In this document: in pieces, positions 12,407 through 21,357 of the stretch
How the letters are laid out: the number at the start of each line of letters is the position of its first letter
How positions within the stretch are numbered: the stretch's first letter is position 1
Origin: a virus
IMG/VR virus record: IMGVR_UViG_3300025469_000012
Span: 1 to 38,272 of that record
Length of the DNA stretch: 38,272 nucleotides
Strand: one strand, 5' to 3'
Made by a program: the position numbers and the translations under genes
Notes under the pieces: generated by a model
The model's input: only the letters and a program-made list of their open reading frames with translations
Database searches by the model: none
What the model was told of the DNA's origin: nothing

Positions 12407-14540
12407 AACAGACTCCGTTGACGGTGACCGTGGGCATATTGATGGTGAAACTGACGCCGGAAGATTTTGACGATAAAACCGAAAAGGGAACCACGGTTGG
12501 TAAAGTATTGCAGGTTTTTGAAAGCAGCGTTCCATCGGCCCCATTTGGAGTAATGAAAATTTCGCTGGCCGATGTGACCGCCGTCGTATCCACGACGCAA
12601 GTTCCCGCCGACGCCGCCGCGTCGCAATAAATCGCGCCCGCCGAGGCCGAGCCGCAGGAAACCACGCTGGTGGCGGCCGCCGTGCCCACCGCCGCGCAAT
12701 TTGTGAGCGTCGTAAGTTTCTGTGTATTCAAGGCTCCCGTGGTGTTGGGAGTTGTGGGCAAAGTCCTGCTGTCGCCTGCCAGTCCCGTATCGTGAAAGTA
12801 ACAAAATTTCGCTGTGCCCGTCGTAGAAAGACTTGTAATAAGATTGCCGATAAGACCGGTCGAACTTGGGGTACCCCCGGAAGCCGTGCGATAGATGTTG
12901 TAACTTGCCACTCCCGGTTCACACGTGAACTCCACTAACTCAAAATTGCTCGAATTCAATACGGCGTTGCCGTCGGTAAAAGTCACAACTGGACTCGCCA
13001 CACTCGATCCGCCGTTTCCATCCAAAGCTACAATCGCGTAACTGTAATGCGTGGAGCCGGTTGTCCCATAACTTCCTCCTATTGGCGTACTCGGATTGGC
13101 GACTTGCGACATGGAAAGCGAGGTCATTCCCGTCACGGCCGCGCCAAACGGCACCGCTCCCCCGTACGGCGCGAGACCGTTCAAGATCCACGTTCCCGCC
13201 GTAACCGAAGGAATATTGGCGTTGGCATTCATGAAGGCAAACGCGGTGGAATCGGTGGGCCAATAGTCATCGACAACATAGGCCGCATTGAGACTCGTAA
13301 ATTCGCCGTCGGGACGTTCCGCGTACACGGCAATTCCCGTGGAACTATGACCCTGGCCTCCAGAGGCGTGAAATAATCCACCCACAAAAAAACCGCCCAT
13401 GTCCGGGAACGATCCCGGAGGCGAATCGTCGGCAGCATACCCTTCCGCGCCGATGATGGTCGGATAACCGGCTGTCGTTGCCCCCGCGGTCCGTTCGGCG
13501 AAACCGAAAAGACCGCGAAAGGGCACATTTTGAATGACACCCGTAGCCGTTTGCAAACTGGCCGTGCCGTGCAACGCGCTGACTCCATAGTCAATCCCCG
13601 TAATCGTGGGATTGCCGGAAACGTCGAATTCGGAATACAACCCCCACCAACCTCCGGTATAAGTATCGGTATCCGTGCTTAAATCATCCGACAGAATGAA
13701 CATGCCCGCCGGATCGCCTGTAGGACTGGGCCGGTTGTAAATTCCCACGGCGCCCCCATACGAGAAATTTTGAGACCCCGTGGTCGATGGATTTAGTCCA
13801 GTCGTGTTGAAAAGCACGGGCCGCGTAAACGACAGAATTCCGGCTGGACTCGCGTTGCCATTGAATTGATGCCAAATCACGTTGGTATCGACGCACGCCT
13901 GCTCCTGCCAAGTGGAGGCCGTATCCAGCAACCATTCCACGGGATTCAATCCGCTGCTGCAATTCGACGCGCTTCCCGGCGAAGGAGGCGAGACAACACC
14001 GCCCGCCGGACTATACCAATCGGTCGAAGCCGTAGTTTGTCCGGTACCCGTCGGCGTCAGACTCGCGCCCGTTCCAACCTGCATCGCCGCTTGCGTGTTG
14101 TCGCCGGACGTTAGGGTATCGAAATTCGTCGCGCCGCCGCCTCCCAAAAGATTTGCCGCCACGACCGTCGAAGCATTCAGCCACACCGTGGCCGTGCCCG
14201 AAGTCCACGCGCTCACGCAAAGCAGAAACGTGTCTCCGGCGGCCACCGCCGAGGTGAACGAACCGGCCGCCGTGATGGTCGATTGCGAGGTTTGCGAGCC
14301 GTAGGGCGTGACGCTGGTGTTGTCCGGCGTCTGGCCTTGGATGGAGATTTCCGGCTGCAAGGTCATAGTGAACGTGCCTTTGACCTTGATGCCGATGGTC
14401 GCTTGCGCCGTGGTTTCAATGACGGCGCAGGGCGAAGACGCGCTCGATAAAACGAACGGCCCCGCCTTCGACTGCGCCCAAACCGGCGGACTCAAGGCGA
14501 GAGAGAGAAACAGCACATAGATGCAGCGGCGCAGGTTCAT
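12384..14540 (-). CDS. Large secreted fibre-like protein
   Basis: 718 residues from ATG 14540 behind GAAAGGATTTTTCT. Residues 1-22 are a clear signal peptide (basic RR, hydrophobic core, cleavage motif VWA|Q). The rest is Ser/Thr/Gly-rich, beta-strand-like and has more cysteines than a cytoplasmic protein would, as in extracellular adhesins. Residues about 500-600 look like a fibronectin-type module (STHYSYAIVALDGNGGSSVASP, YNIYRTA). It overlaps the collar gene by 23 bases. By position and composition it is a tail fibre or receptor-binding protein, but no enzymatic domain was recognised. Confidence 0.75.
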   Translation of the reverse strand: MNLRRCIYVLFLSLALSPPVWAQSKAGPFVLSSASSPCAVIETTAQATIGIKVKGTFTMTLQPEISIQGQTPDNTSVTPYGSQTSQSTITAAGSFTSAVAAGDTFLLCVSAWTSGTATVWLNASTVVAANLLGGGGATNFDTLTSGDNTQAAMQVGTGASLTPTGTGQTTASTDWYSPAGGVVSPPSPGSASNCSSGLNPVEWLLDTASTWQEQACVDTNVIWHQFNGNASPAGILSFTRPVLFNTTGLNPSTTGSQNFSYGGAVGIYNRPSPTGDPAGMFILSDDLSTDTDTYTGGWWGLYSEFDVSGNPTITGIDYGVSALHGTASLQTATGVIQNVPFRGLFGFAERTAGATTAGYPTIIGAEGYAADDSPPGSFPDMGGFFVGGLFHASGGQGHSSTGIAVYAERPDGEFTSLNAAYVVDDYWPTDSTAFAFMNANANIPSVTAGTWILNGLAPYGGAVPFGAAVTGMTSLSMSQVANPSTPIGGSYGTTGSTHYSYAIVALDGNGGSSVASPVVTFTDGNAVLNSSNFELVEFTCEPGVASYNIYRTASGGTPSSTGLIGNLITSLSTTGTAKFCYFHDTGLAGDSRTLPTTPNTTGALNTQKLTTLTNCAAVGTAAATSVVSCGSASAGAIYCDAAASAGTCVVDTTAVTSASEIFITPNGADGTLLSKTCNTLPTVVPFSVLSSKSSGVSFTINMPTVTVNGVCFEYQIVN

Positions 14541-14563
14541 AGAAAAATCCTTTCGGAGAAAAA

Positions 14564-16045
14564 TCACTGGCTGGTAAAAATCGCGACGTTCAACCATGAA
14601 TTTTGCGAACTGAATTGCGAAGCGGCCTTCACGGTGATCGCCTGCTCGGATTCCACGACGAGAGAAAATGTGGCCGTCCCTCCATTGGAATAGGTGACCG
14701 GCGAATAACTGGCCGCCGTGGCGTGAAATTCGGTAGTCGGGCCTACCGATCCGGTCGTGTTCGTGCCACCCGTCGCATAAACGTTCGAACCATCGCTCAC
14801 CCAATATTCCACGCCGCCGGCGTTCGACGTTGTAGCTCCCACTAAGTAACTGACGAATGCACGGCATGGACATCCCGCGCTCGGCATGGTCACGCTCGTC
14901 GTCATGACCGTGGTCGGACTGCCCGCTGAAATGGAAGCGTCATTGGCGAGCGTCGTAATTGAATTGGCTTGTATCGCCACATCCACCGTGCAAGTCAGCG
15001 GCAACGTTCCACTGAAAAACAGGTGCGATCCAGCCGCGCATGTTGGAATGGTCGAAGCCGTGGGATCGGCGCTGGTTTGCCCCACTGCGATTTGATTGTT
15101 CCCCAGCGCGAGGCCGGTTATGGCGCTGCCGTTGCCTTCGTTCAACGAGATCGAATGCGTTGCCGCGCCGGAGTTTGCATCCCCCGAACCTCCCGGAACA
15201 ATGGTTTGCCCGTTGACCGTGATATTGAGAACGGAGCTGCAACTCGATCCCGAAACCAAACCGGAATTTGAATCGGTACAAACCGGAGAATTCACCGCCA
15301 GTCCGTGATCGACGATGTTCCCCACGGAAATTTCCGGGCCGGGACTCGTCACACAGGGACCAATAGCCAACGCCGTCGTACCGTTCCAGACAAACATCTG
15401 GGTGCTGATTTGATTGGCAACCGCTCCAATTGTGCATCCTCCCATGGAATTCGACGGCCATGAAAATGTATGGCCTCCCGAAGCATCCTGCGCGATTTCA
15501 AACGTGATATATCCCGGCGGCGTCACTCCTACGGCCGTGAGCGGCTGCGCGCTGGCGTTGCCCGTGAGCTGCATTTCAAAAAGTTGGTTTTGCGAAGAAA
15601 CGGTGAAAACCGGCGTCGCTGAGTACGCGACCACCGTGGTCAACGTCGTGCTTCCGCCGCCGATGCCATTCACCGTGTAGAGTGTCGATCCAGTTGAACA
15701 GTTTGTGCCACCCTGACTCATGACTTTGTAGGTATAGGCTTGACCGGCCGCAAGCCAGATATTCGCCGTCCCACCCGCCGAGAGGATCACTGGATTCTGA
15801 TTTAAGGTTGTCCCGGTGTAGTCCGTGTAAGTGCCCAGCGGCGAAGTCGAATTCACCTGGTAAGTGAAGACGCAGCCAAAGGCGTTCGGCTGGCCATCCT
15901 GGGTATAAGAGACGAATTGGGGCCACGGGGAGATCACCACGGCGGTTTGGGCGGCGCAGAAAGTGACAAAAAGTGTCAGTAACAGGCCGGTAATAGCCAG
16001 TAAGTGCCGTAGACGAAGCGAGTTAGATGCGGGAAGATGGGACAT
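14564..16045 (-). CDS. Secreted tail-spike/fibre-like protein
   Basis: 493 residues from ATG 16045. Residues 12-32 are a hydrophobic signal sequence ending CAA|Q. Residues about 39-110 (PWPQFVSYTQDG through TANIWLAAGQAYTYKV) resemble the N-terminal virion-attachment domain of many tail fibres, with the pattern G.P..G.vftY and NPVILsaGG. The rest is Ser/Thr/Gly-rich. So a domain that normally docks to the virion is preceded by an export signal. The start lies within the ribosome site of the divergent gene at 16057, and no ribosome site of its own is evident. Confidence 0.75.
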   Translation of the reverse strand: MSHLPASNSLRLRHLLAITGLLLTLFVTFCAAQTAVVISPWPQFVSYTQDGQPNAFGCVFTYQVNSTSPLGTYTDYTGTTLNQNPVILSAGGTANIWLAAGQAYTYKVMSQGGTNCSTGSTLYTVNGIGGGSTTLTTVVAYSATPVFTVSSQNQLFEMQLTGNASAQPLTAVGVTPPGYITFEIAQDASGGHTFSWPSNSMGGCTIGAVANQISTQMFVWNGTTALAIGPCVTSPGPEISVGNIVDHGLAVNSPVCTDSNSGLVSGSSCSSVLNITVNGQTIVPGGSGDANSGAATHSISLNEGNGSAITGLALGNNQIAVGQTSADPTASTIPTCAAGSHLFFSGTLPLTCTVDVAIQANSITTLANDASISAGSPTTVMTTSVTMPSAGCPCRAFVSYLVGATTSNAGGVEYWVSDGSNVYATGGTNTTGSVGPTTEFHATAASYSPVTYSNGGTATFSLVVESEQAITVKAASQFSSQNSWLNVAIFTSQ

Positions 16046-16056
16046 CGGAGGAACCT

Positions 16057-16338
16057 ATGAAAAAGATTTCGATTTCTGCTGCGTTGATCGGTTTACTCTT
16101 CTACGCGACGTTTCTTGCGGCATCGACTTACTACAAATTGGAGTGGGTTAAGCGAGTCGATCAAGACTTATACTCCGCCAAAAGCGGAACGGCCAAAGTG
16201 TTGATCGAAACAAAGTTTTGTTACGAGATCGCCATCGGCGACGATGCTACGCTGAAATACGACGCCTACTCCTACGACAATAAGATCATCTTCAACAACG
16301 ATCAGAGTTGTGATGTGCAAAAAGTCATCGTCCAATGA
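16057..16338 (+). CDS. Small secreted or membrane-anchored protein on the opposite strand
   Basis: 93 residues from ATG 16057 behind CGGAGGAACCT. Residues 1-24 (MKKISISAALIGLLFYATF...) are a signal peptide or single membrane anchor; the rest is polar with two cysteines (about 52 and 86) that could form a disulphide. No family recognised. It runs against the late operon between fibre and ejection genes, the typical position of a moron. A superinfection-exclusion or host-envelope role is plausible from topology and context only. Confidence 0.7.
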   Translation: MKKISISAALIGLLFYATFLAASTYYKLEWVKRVDQDLYSAKSGTAKVLIETKFCYEIAIGDDATLKYDAYSYDNKIIFNNDQSCDVQKVIVQ

Positions 16339-16550
16339 CTGATTCCATCGGCTACGAACTTATTACCGAAATCCAGCGCGAGGTCTGGAAGTGCCAGGGC
16401 GCGTGCGGGAAATTCCGCCATCGCACCGTTCGTCCCGGCATTTTGCCCGCCATTTGTTGCGGCGTTCCGGCTCGGCTTTGGGACCGCTACCTCTATCCTG
16501 AAATCGTGAACATCGAGGAACCGGTTGTTTCCCGTTCCGCTACTGAGTAA
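16335..16550 (+). CDS. Small cysteine-containing protein, second gene of a plus-strand pair
   Basis: 71 residues. The start overlaps the previous stop as ATGA, so the pair is one unit. Cys20 and Cys24, then Cys41 and Cys42, could bind a metal. No hydrophobic segment and no family recognised. Its 3' end overlaps the 3' end of the ejection-protein gene (16540-18225) by 11 bases in convergent orientation. Confidence 0.6.
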   Translation: MTDSIGYELITEIQREVWKCQGACGKFRHRTVRPGILPAICCGVPARLWDRYLYPEIVNIEEPVVSRSATE

Positions 16551-18225
16551 CTTTCGCCGGAGCCATTCTTCGCACCATGATCGGAATTCGTTTGACTCCC
16601 GCACGCTCGGCGGCAATGGCGCGGGCGCGGCCATCCACCTCCACGATGTTGTTCTCGGCGTCTCGGGTTTCCAGTACCGGTTCAACCGGCTGACCGTTCT
16701 TGTAAGACTCAGTAAGCTTTTGAACATATTGCTCAGTTTGTTCGGGACTCATGCCGCGCGTTTGCTCACGTCCCGAAACCAAGCTCTTGGTATCCACGCC
16801 CCAGCGTTGCGTCAGTTCCGCCGGATCGGCAGTGGTCATCACGCCGCCTTTCGGAACTTCAAGATTGGTAAATGAAGATTGTGGAGCTACGCTCGCCGCT
16901 TGCGCGCCCGCTTGGGCTTTCGGAATAATCGCGCCCTCCGCGTTTTGCATGGTGCCAGCGATGACCGGTTTCCCGTTTTTTGCGACCAGCACGGTACCCG
17001 CGCCTTGCTTGATATTTTTCGTCCAGGCCGCGCCCTGCGAGTCCGCTTTCTCGAAGGCATCGACTTGTTCCGGCGTAACTTCGCCGTGCGTGTAACTTTG
17101 CCCGTTTTTCAGGACTGCCGTAAATTCCTGCGCTTCGGGATCGTACTTGTATCCCTTGAGCAGCGAAGAATCGACGGGCGTGAAGCCTTCCGGCAACTTT
17201 CCCGACGCCACGGCTTGCGCCGCCGGCTGGTTTCGCAAGGAAACGCCGCGCACCAGCGGCTGTCCGCCGGTCGCTTGATTTAATACCTCTTCAAGTTTTG
17301 CGGGCGTGACCGGCGCGGCGGGCGCGGCTTGCGGTTGTCTCGCAGCCAGCACATCGGAAAATTCCGGGCGACCCGTGGCGGGGTCGGTGACCACGGTACG
17401 GGTCGCCGGTGGCGCTTCTTCGCCCGCATAGGGAACATTCGCTTCGGTCGCATCGAATGGCTGCGCTTTGGCGGCCGCTTCCGTGCCCGCTTTGTAAACG
17501 TCGGCTGCAACATCTCCCACGTAGGGAATGCGCCGAATGGCCGCTACCGGCAACTTTTTTGCCGCGGCCGTGACGCCCGCTTGCAACGATGGATTTTTCG
17601 CTATATTGGAAACGCCTTCCGGTAACGCCTGCGCCAATTTTGCCGAAAGATTCAGGGCTTCTCCGCCCGCGGCCATTCCCGCGCCTTTCGCCAGCGCGCC
17701 GCCAACGTCTCCCGTCCCCGCTTGTTCTCCGAGCTGCGCGGCCGCCGGACCGACTAAGGGAACCGCCGCCGCAAGGCCGTGCCCCACGGCTTCGGTATAG
17801 CGTCCTTGGTTCCATAAATTTTTCGCTTTGTCCGCTTCCGCGTCGGCCGGTTTGAAAACAAACTTATTGAGCGTCGAGTCCGGCCCTTGCACCCAGTTGG
17901 GATTGTTGACGATATCGCTTCCCAGGGCGGCGGCCCCTTTGACAACGCTCTTCGCGCCTTCCCATGCGTTCGAGGCCAGATTGCCGAGAGTGAATCCATA
18001 GGCCGTTGGAAGATGCCCTTCGTCGGATTCAAGCGGCTGGATTTGACCGCCGTTTTCAGCCGCCTCTTTCAATCGCGTGACCGGCACCATGCGAACCGTG
18101 CCATCCGGCGCTTTCACGGGATGCGCCGGGACGCCTCCATTCGACACCGCATCTTTCAATGCGGAAAAAGGCACATCGCGAAGCGTGCCTTGCGGATCGT
18201 ACATCGGAACTGGAGAAGCGGACAT
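16540..18225 (-). CDS. Ejection/internal virion protein with C-terminal ParB-like segment
   Basis: 561 residues. The N-terminus holds two related repeats, DPQGTLRDVPFSALKDAVSNGG and APDGTVRMVPVTRLKEAAENGG, as found at the start of many podovirus ejection proteins. The middle is Ala-rich and helical with hydrophobic glycine-rich stretches suited to membrane passage. The last 50 residues (EPVLETRDAENNIVEVDGRARAIAAE split as VLETR, VDGRARAIAAERAG and IPIMVRR) resemble the ParB/Srx N-terminal domain. Its start directly abuts the stop of the preceding ejection gene (TAAATG). Likely injected with the DNA; the ParB-like part might bind DNA or nucleotide. Confidence 0.75.
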   Translation of the reverse strand: MSASPVPMYDPQGTLRDVPFSALKDAVSNGGVPAHPVKAPDGTVRMVPVTRLKEAAENGGQIQPLESDEGHLPTAYGFTLGNLASNAWEGAKSVVKGAAALGSDIVNNPNWVQGPDSTLNKFVFKPADAEADKAKNLWNQGRYTEAVGHGLAAAVPLVGPAAAQLGEQAGTGDVGGALAKGAGMAAGGEALNLSAKLAQALPEGVSNIAKNPSLQAGVTAAAKKLPVAAIRRIPYVGDVAADVYKAGTEAAAKAQPFDATEANVPYAGEEAPPATRTVVTDPATGRPEFSDVLAARQPQAAPAAPVTPAKLEEVLNQATGGQPLVRGVSLRNQPAAQAVASGKLPEGFTPVDSSLLKGYKYDPEAQEFTAVLKNGQSYTHGEVTPEQVDAFEKADSQGAAWTKNIKQGAGTVLVAKNGKPVIAGTMQNAEGAIIPKAQAGAQAASVAPQSSFTNLEVPKGGVMTTADPAELTQRWGVDTKSLVSGREQTRGMSPEQTEQYVQKLTESYKNGQPVEPVLETRDAENNIVEVDGRARAIAAERAGVKRIPIMVRRMAPAKVTQ

Positions 18226-19797
18226 TTATTTGTGCTCGGAAAAGTTCGACCAATTGAAACCGCTCGGGTTGGCTCCGGCGTTCCCATTTTGAGCGCCCGC
18301 ACCTTGATTCGCACCACCACTCAAACGTTTTTTGATGGCGGCAATATCTTGCAGATAGGACTGGTGGCGGTTCGCCATATCCTGTTTAAGCGTGTCGACC
18401 ACGGCCATCGTTGCCGACATGGGCAAATTGCCGTCCGCCACGTCCTGCGCTTCTTTTTTTTGCGAATCGCTTAAGACTCCCGATCCAGTCGCCGATCCCA
18501 ACACTTTGGCCACTTCCGCGGTGGCAGCTTGCCGCGCGGCATTCAGCGCAGCCATGTTGTCGGTTCCAATCATCTTGGCGGTTATCAGGCGCAGCGGCAC
18601 ATTCGCAAAACGCGCGCCAAGGTCGTAAATCTTCTTCGCCGTTTGCGCGTACAAATCGAGGTTGCGCAAGGCCGTGCCCTCGAAAGCGTCCATGGCATCG
18701 AATTGCTGTTGCAGCTTTTTCAGCGAACCAGTGTCGGCCTGATACGTGGCTTTGTTTGAGGCGATATTTTGTTCAGGCGCGATCTGCGCGGCGCGATTGA
18801 CGATGGCCGAAGTTGTACCCGGAGAACGGGAAAATCCGGCCGGCAGCGACCCATCGGTCAAATAACGCTGGGCCGCTTGGTCCACCGCCGCCCCTTGCAA
18901 CTGGTTTCCCATGACCACGGCCATCGGGCTCTGTTTTGCTTTCCAAGAAACAAAACTGGCGGGCGTGCGTTGCTCGGGGGGAAGCGTTTCGCCCGGAACT
19001 TTGGCGGCAGTGAGATAGGAATTCATTTCCTGTTGGTCCACCGGGCCAACACCCTGAACGCGCTTTCCGAATTGCGGCGATTGTGGATTGACGTTGACGA
19101 GAGTTCCGCCACCGCCTTCTTTCCAATCGCCAGCCTGCGCTTTTTGCCGCTCAACTGCCTTCGCTTGCTGCGCAGGCGAATTCGCCACCCATTGATCTGC
19201 CAACGATTGAATCATGGCCGGATTCTGCGCGATGGCTTGCTGCATCTGCGCGATTTGCTGTTTCTGTTGCGGGGCCAAACTGGGGTCGTTCAGTTCATCG
19301 GCGAGCAACGTATGCGCGAGCTGCGAATCGTACTTCGCTTGCTGCAAGGCGTAGCCGAGATTGCCGAGCGCATCGCGCCCTCCCGTCTGAATTTTTTGTT
19401 GTTGTTCTTGCAGGTTGGCGACGGAAGTTTTGTACTCGGTAATACCTTTCATCACCTGGGGAATCGCCGCCCCATGGCCGCCTTGCGCGAGCGATTGCTG
19501 CAACGCATCGGTGTCGAGCGACAGATTGCCCTGGGCGTCCGGCTTAAACGCTCCCTGGTAGGCGCGGTTCATGGCGTCCACTTGGGCATTCTGCATCTGC
19601 GCGGCCTTCACTTGCTCGGCCTGCATCTGCTGCTGGCCGGGAGCCATAGCTTGCGCTTGTTGCGTCTGTTGTTGCTGCGCTGCCGTTTGCGATTTGAGCG
19701 CGGCCACGCGGGCATATTCCGCCACTTGGTTCATCGGCGCTTGCGCGATTTGGCCGCCGAGTTCGGCGATGTTAGGAGAAACTGGAATTGCGCTCAT
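18226..19797 (-). CDS. DNA ejection/transfer protein, Gln-rich
   Basis: 523 residues, Gln- and Ala-rich with long helices (about 30-75 and 150-250) and a Gly/Asn-rich C-terminus. Composition, length and position between two other ejection genes match the middle internal virion proteins of P22-like phages, which leave the head with DNA and form a channel across the envelope. No enzymatic motif was seen. Its stop is followed at once by the next ATG. Confidence 0.75.
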   Translation of the reverse strand: MSAIPVSPNIAELGGQIAQAPMNQVAEYARVAALKSQTAAQQQQTQQAQAMAPGQQQMQAEQVKAAQMQNAQVDAMNRAYQGAFKPDAQGNLSLDTDALQQSLAQGGHGAAIPQVMKGITEYKTSVANLQEQQQKIQTGGRDALGNLGYALQQAKYDSQLAHTLLADELNDPSLAPQQKQQIAQMQQAIAQNPAMIQSLADQWVANSPAQQAKAVERQKAQAGDWKEGGGGTLVNVNPQSPQFGKRVQGVGPVDQQEMNSYLTAAKVPGETLPPEQRTPASFVSWKAKQSPMAVVMGNQLQGAAVDQAAQRYLTDGSLPAGFSRSPGTTSAIVNRAAQIAPEQNIASNKATYQADTGSLKKLQQQFDAMDAFEGTALRNLDLYAQTAKKIYDLGARFANVPLRLITAKMIGTDNMAALNAARQAATAEVAKVLGSATGSGVLSDSQKKEAQDVADGNLPMSATMAVVDTLKQDMANRHQSYLQDIAAIKKRLSGGANQGAGAQNGNAGANPSGFNWSNFSEHK

Positions 19798-19803
19798 GGA
19801 ATT

Positions 19804-20547
19804 TTAGGACCCAAAAAAGTTTCCTACTTGTTCCCCAAGACTGGAACTGCCGGTGGTATCGAGATTGCCGAGGCCCGACGTGAGACCCGACGCCATGCCG
19901 CCGGCGGCGTTCGACCAGGCGTTCGCCGATCCCATGATTCCCGCCGCCCGCGCCGCCGCTGCGTTGTTGATCTGACCCGCTTGTTGCGCCCCGCCCGTAA
20001 GATCGACATTCGCCAGATTCTGCGCCCCGGCCTGCCCGAGTTGCCCCATGGTGGCCGTGGAAGACAATCCCGCGCCCGTGCCTCCCATGAGTGATTGGTA
20101 ATTCGCCATGTAAGAGTTCAGCGCATTTTGGTAAGTCTGTTGATAGGCCGTCTGTCCGAGATTCTGGCCATATTGTTGGAGGGCTTTGCCGGTGTTACCC
20201 GACATGAGCGTACCATTGGCCGCGGCGTTTTCATTGATCGCATTCGTTCCTTGTTGTAACTGAAATTGATAACCGGGCGTCTGCTCGGCCTGGGCCAGTG
20301 TGGGAGCCTGAAAACCGTTCGAGAGCAGAGTATTGAGACCACCCGCGGCCGTCTGGCCGAGCTGCTGGTAGGGCTGTTCGGCGGCAACATTGGCGGCCGT
20401 GGCCGACGCTTGCGAGCCTTGCGCCGCCTGCTGGTTTTGCAATTCGAGCTGTTGCGCTTTTTGCGCGGCTTGCGACTGGACATTCGCCGCGCTATTGGCC
20501 GCACCCGAGCCTAAAATCCCACCCACCAACGATCCAACGACGCTCAT
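19804..20547 (-). CDS. DNA transfer protein (P22 gp7-like)
   Basis: 247 residues. It begins with a hydrophobic glycine-rich stretch (SLVGGILGSGAANSAA), then Gln/Ala-rich helices, and contains EQTPGYQFQL, GTNAINENAAANG and GKALQQYGQNLG around 90-130, a segment I associate with annotated phage DNA transfer proteins. Such proteins are packaged inside the head and ejected first. It is the first of three consecutive ejection genes read toward lower coordinates. Confidence 0.8.
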   Translation of the reverse strand: MSVVGSLVGGILGSGAANSAANVQSQAAQKAQQLELQNQQAAQGSQASATAANVAAEQPYQQLGQTAAGGLNTLLSNGFQAPTLAQAEQTPGYQFQLQQGTNAINENAAANGTLMSGNTGKALQQYGQNLGQTAYQQTYQNALNSYMANYQSLMGGTGAGLSSTATMGQLGQAGAQNLANVDLTGGAQQAGQINNAAAARAAGIMGSANAWSNAAGGMASGLTSGLGNLDTTGSSSLGEQVGNFFGS

Positions 20548-20551
20548 AAAA

Positions 20552-21025
20552 TTATTCCGGTTTGGAAATTCCTAGACATACCTGGTCGCGCAAAACACCA
20601 TCTCGAAGTCGGCTTCGTCGGTTGACGCCATAGACCACGCATCCCGCGCGCATGGCAAACCGAATAGCCCGGCGGTTTTCCTCGCAAATTTCGCCGACAA
20701 TCCGCGCCGCCTCCGTGTTCGTCCACATCCACCCCAGCATCCGCCGGAAACCCGATTGGGCTCGTTCTCCGTAACTGCGCGGCAAGAACCCGAAATGGGC
20801 CTTCCAGCACACCCAGGTGTCGGGGATGAAGATGCCGAAACCGAAAGGCCCTTTTTCGTCCCGCGCAATGAGATAGCGAACAAGTTCGCTTTCGATGGGC
20901 CGCCATTGCCTCGGATCGCGATGGAAATCGTCATAGATATGCGGAAAAATCGAAGGATCGGTGGCAAGTTTTTGAATGAGCGCCCAATCGCGGGTACGTT
21001 CGATGACAATCAGCCCGTCTTCCAC
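20552..21025 (-). CDS. GNAT-like phage protein
   Basis: About 157 residues if it starts at GTG 21025, inside the end of the upstream gene; the start is uncertain and the longer open frame to 21157 is probably not used. The order of strands and helices, with FGFGIFIPDTWVCWKAHFG and then RRMLGWMWTNTEAARIVGEICEENRRAIRFAMRAG, is that of the GNAT acetyltransferase fold (acetyl-CoA-binding helix, then the second conserved helix). Similar proteins sit among tail and ejection genes of P22-like phages. Substrate unknown. Confidence 0.7.
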   Translation of the reverse strand: MEDGLIVIERTRDWALIQKLATDPSIFPHIYDDFHRDPRQWRPIESELVRYLIARDEKGPFGFGIFIPDTWVCWKAHFGFLPRSYGERAQSGFRRMLGWMWTNTEAARIVGEICEENRRAIRFAMRAGCVVYGVNRRSRLRDGVLRDQVCLGISKPE

Positions 21026-21342
21026 CAGTTCGTCCCGTCGCTTTTGATCTTCAAATAACTGCGGGCGGCCGTGAGCGTCAGCGCTCCGCCTTGCACGCCG
21101 TTCAACGTGAAAGTATTGCCGTCCGCGGAAGTCTTCACATAGGTGATTTCTTTGCACTGCCCCGATTGGCCGGAAGTGTTCACGCCAGCCGGTGGCACGG
21201 TTTCCGCGTAGCTACCTTTCGAGCTATCGACTTCATAGAGCGGCTGAAGCCCCTGCACTAAAAGCAGCCACTGATGGTCGGTCTGCGAAACGTTCGACCC
21301 TTGCGTCGTCGGCGGCGGCGGAAGATAGAGAGTGGTGGGCAT
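21010..21342 (-). CDS. Hypothetical virion-region protein
   Basis: 110 residues, beginning with a proline run (PPPPTT) and followed by short strands rich in Thr, Gly and Asn. The C-terminal 40 residues (NTFTLNGVQGGALTLTAARSYLKIKSDG) look like a repeated beta unit, as in fibre or head-decoration parts. No family recognised. It lies between the gp10-like gene and the GNAT-like gene. Confidence 0.65.
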   Translation of the reverse strand: MPTTLYLPPPPTTQGSNVSQTDHQWLLLVQGLQPLYEVDSSKGSYAETVPPAGVNTSGQSGQCKEITYVKTSADGNTFTLNGVQGGALTLTAARSYLKIKSDGTNWWKTG

Positions 21343-21357
21343 CGCCGTTCGCTAAGA

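Noticed and set aside
18769-20094. Long plus-strand open frame opposite two ejection genes
   Set aside because: GC-rich antisense frame; the minus-strand genes have coupling, length and composition expected for this position.
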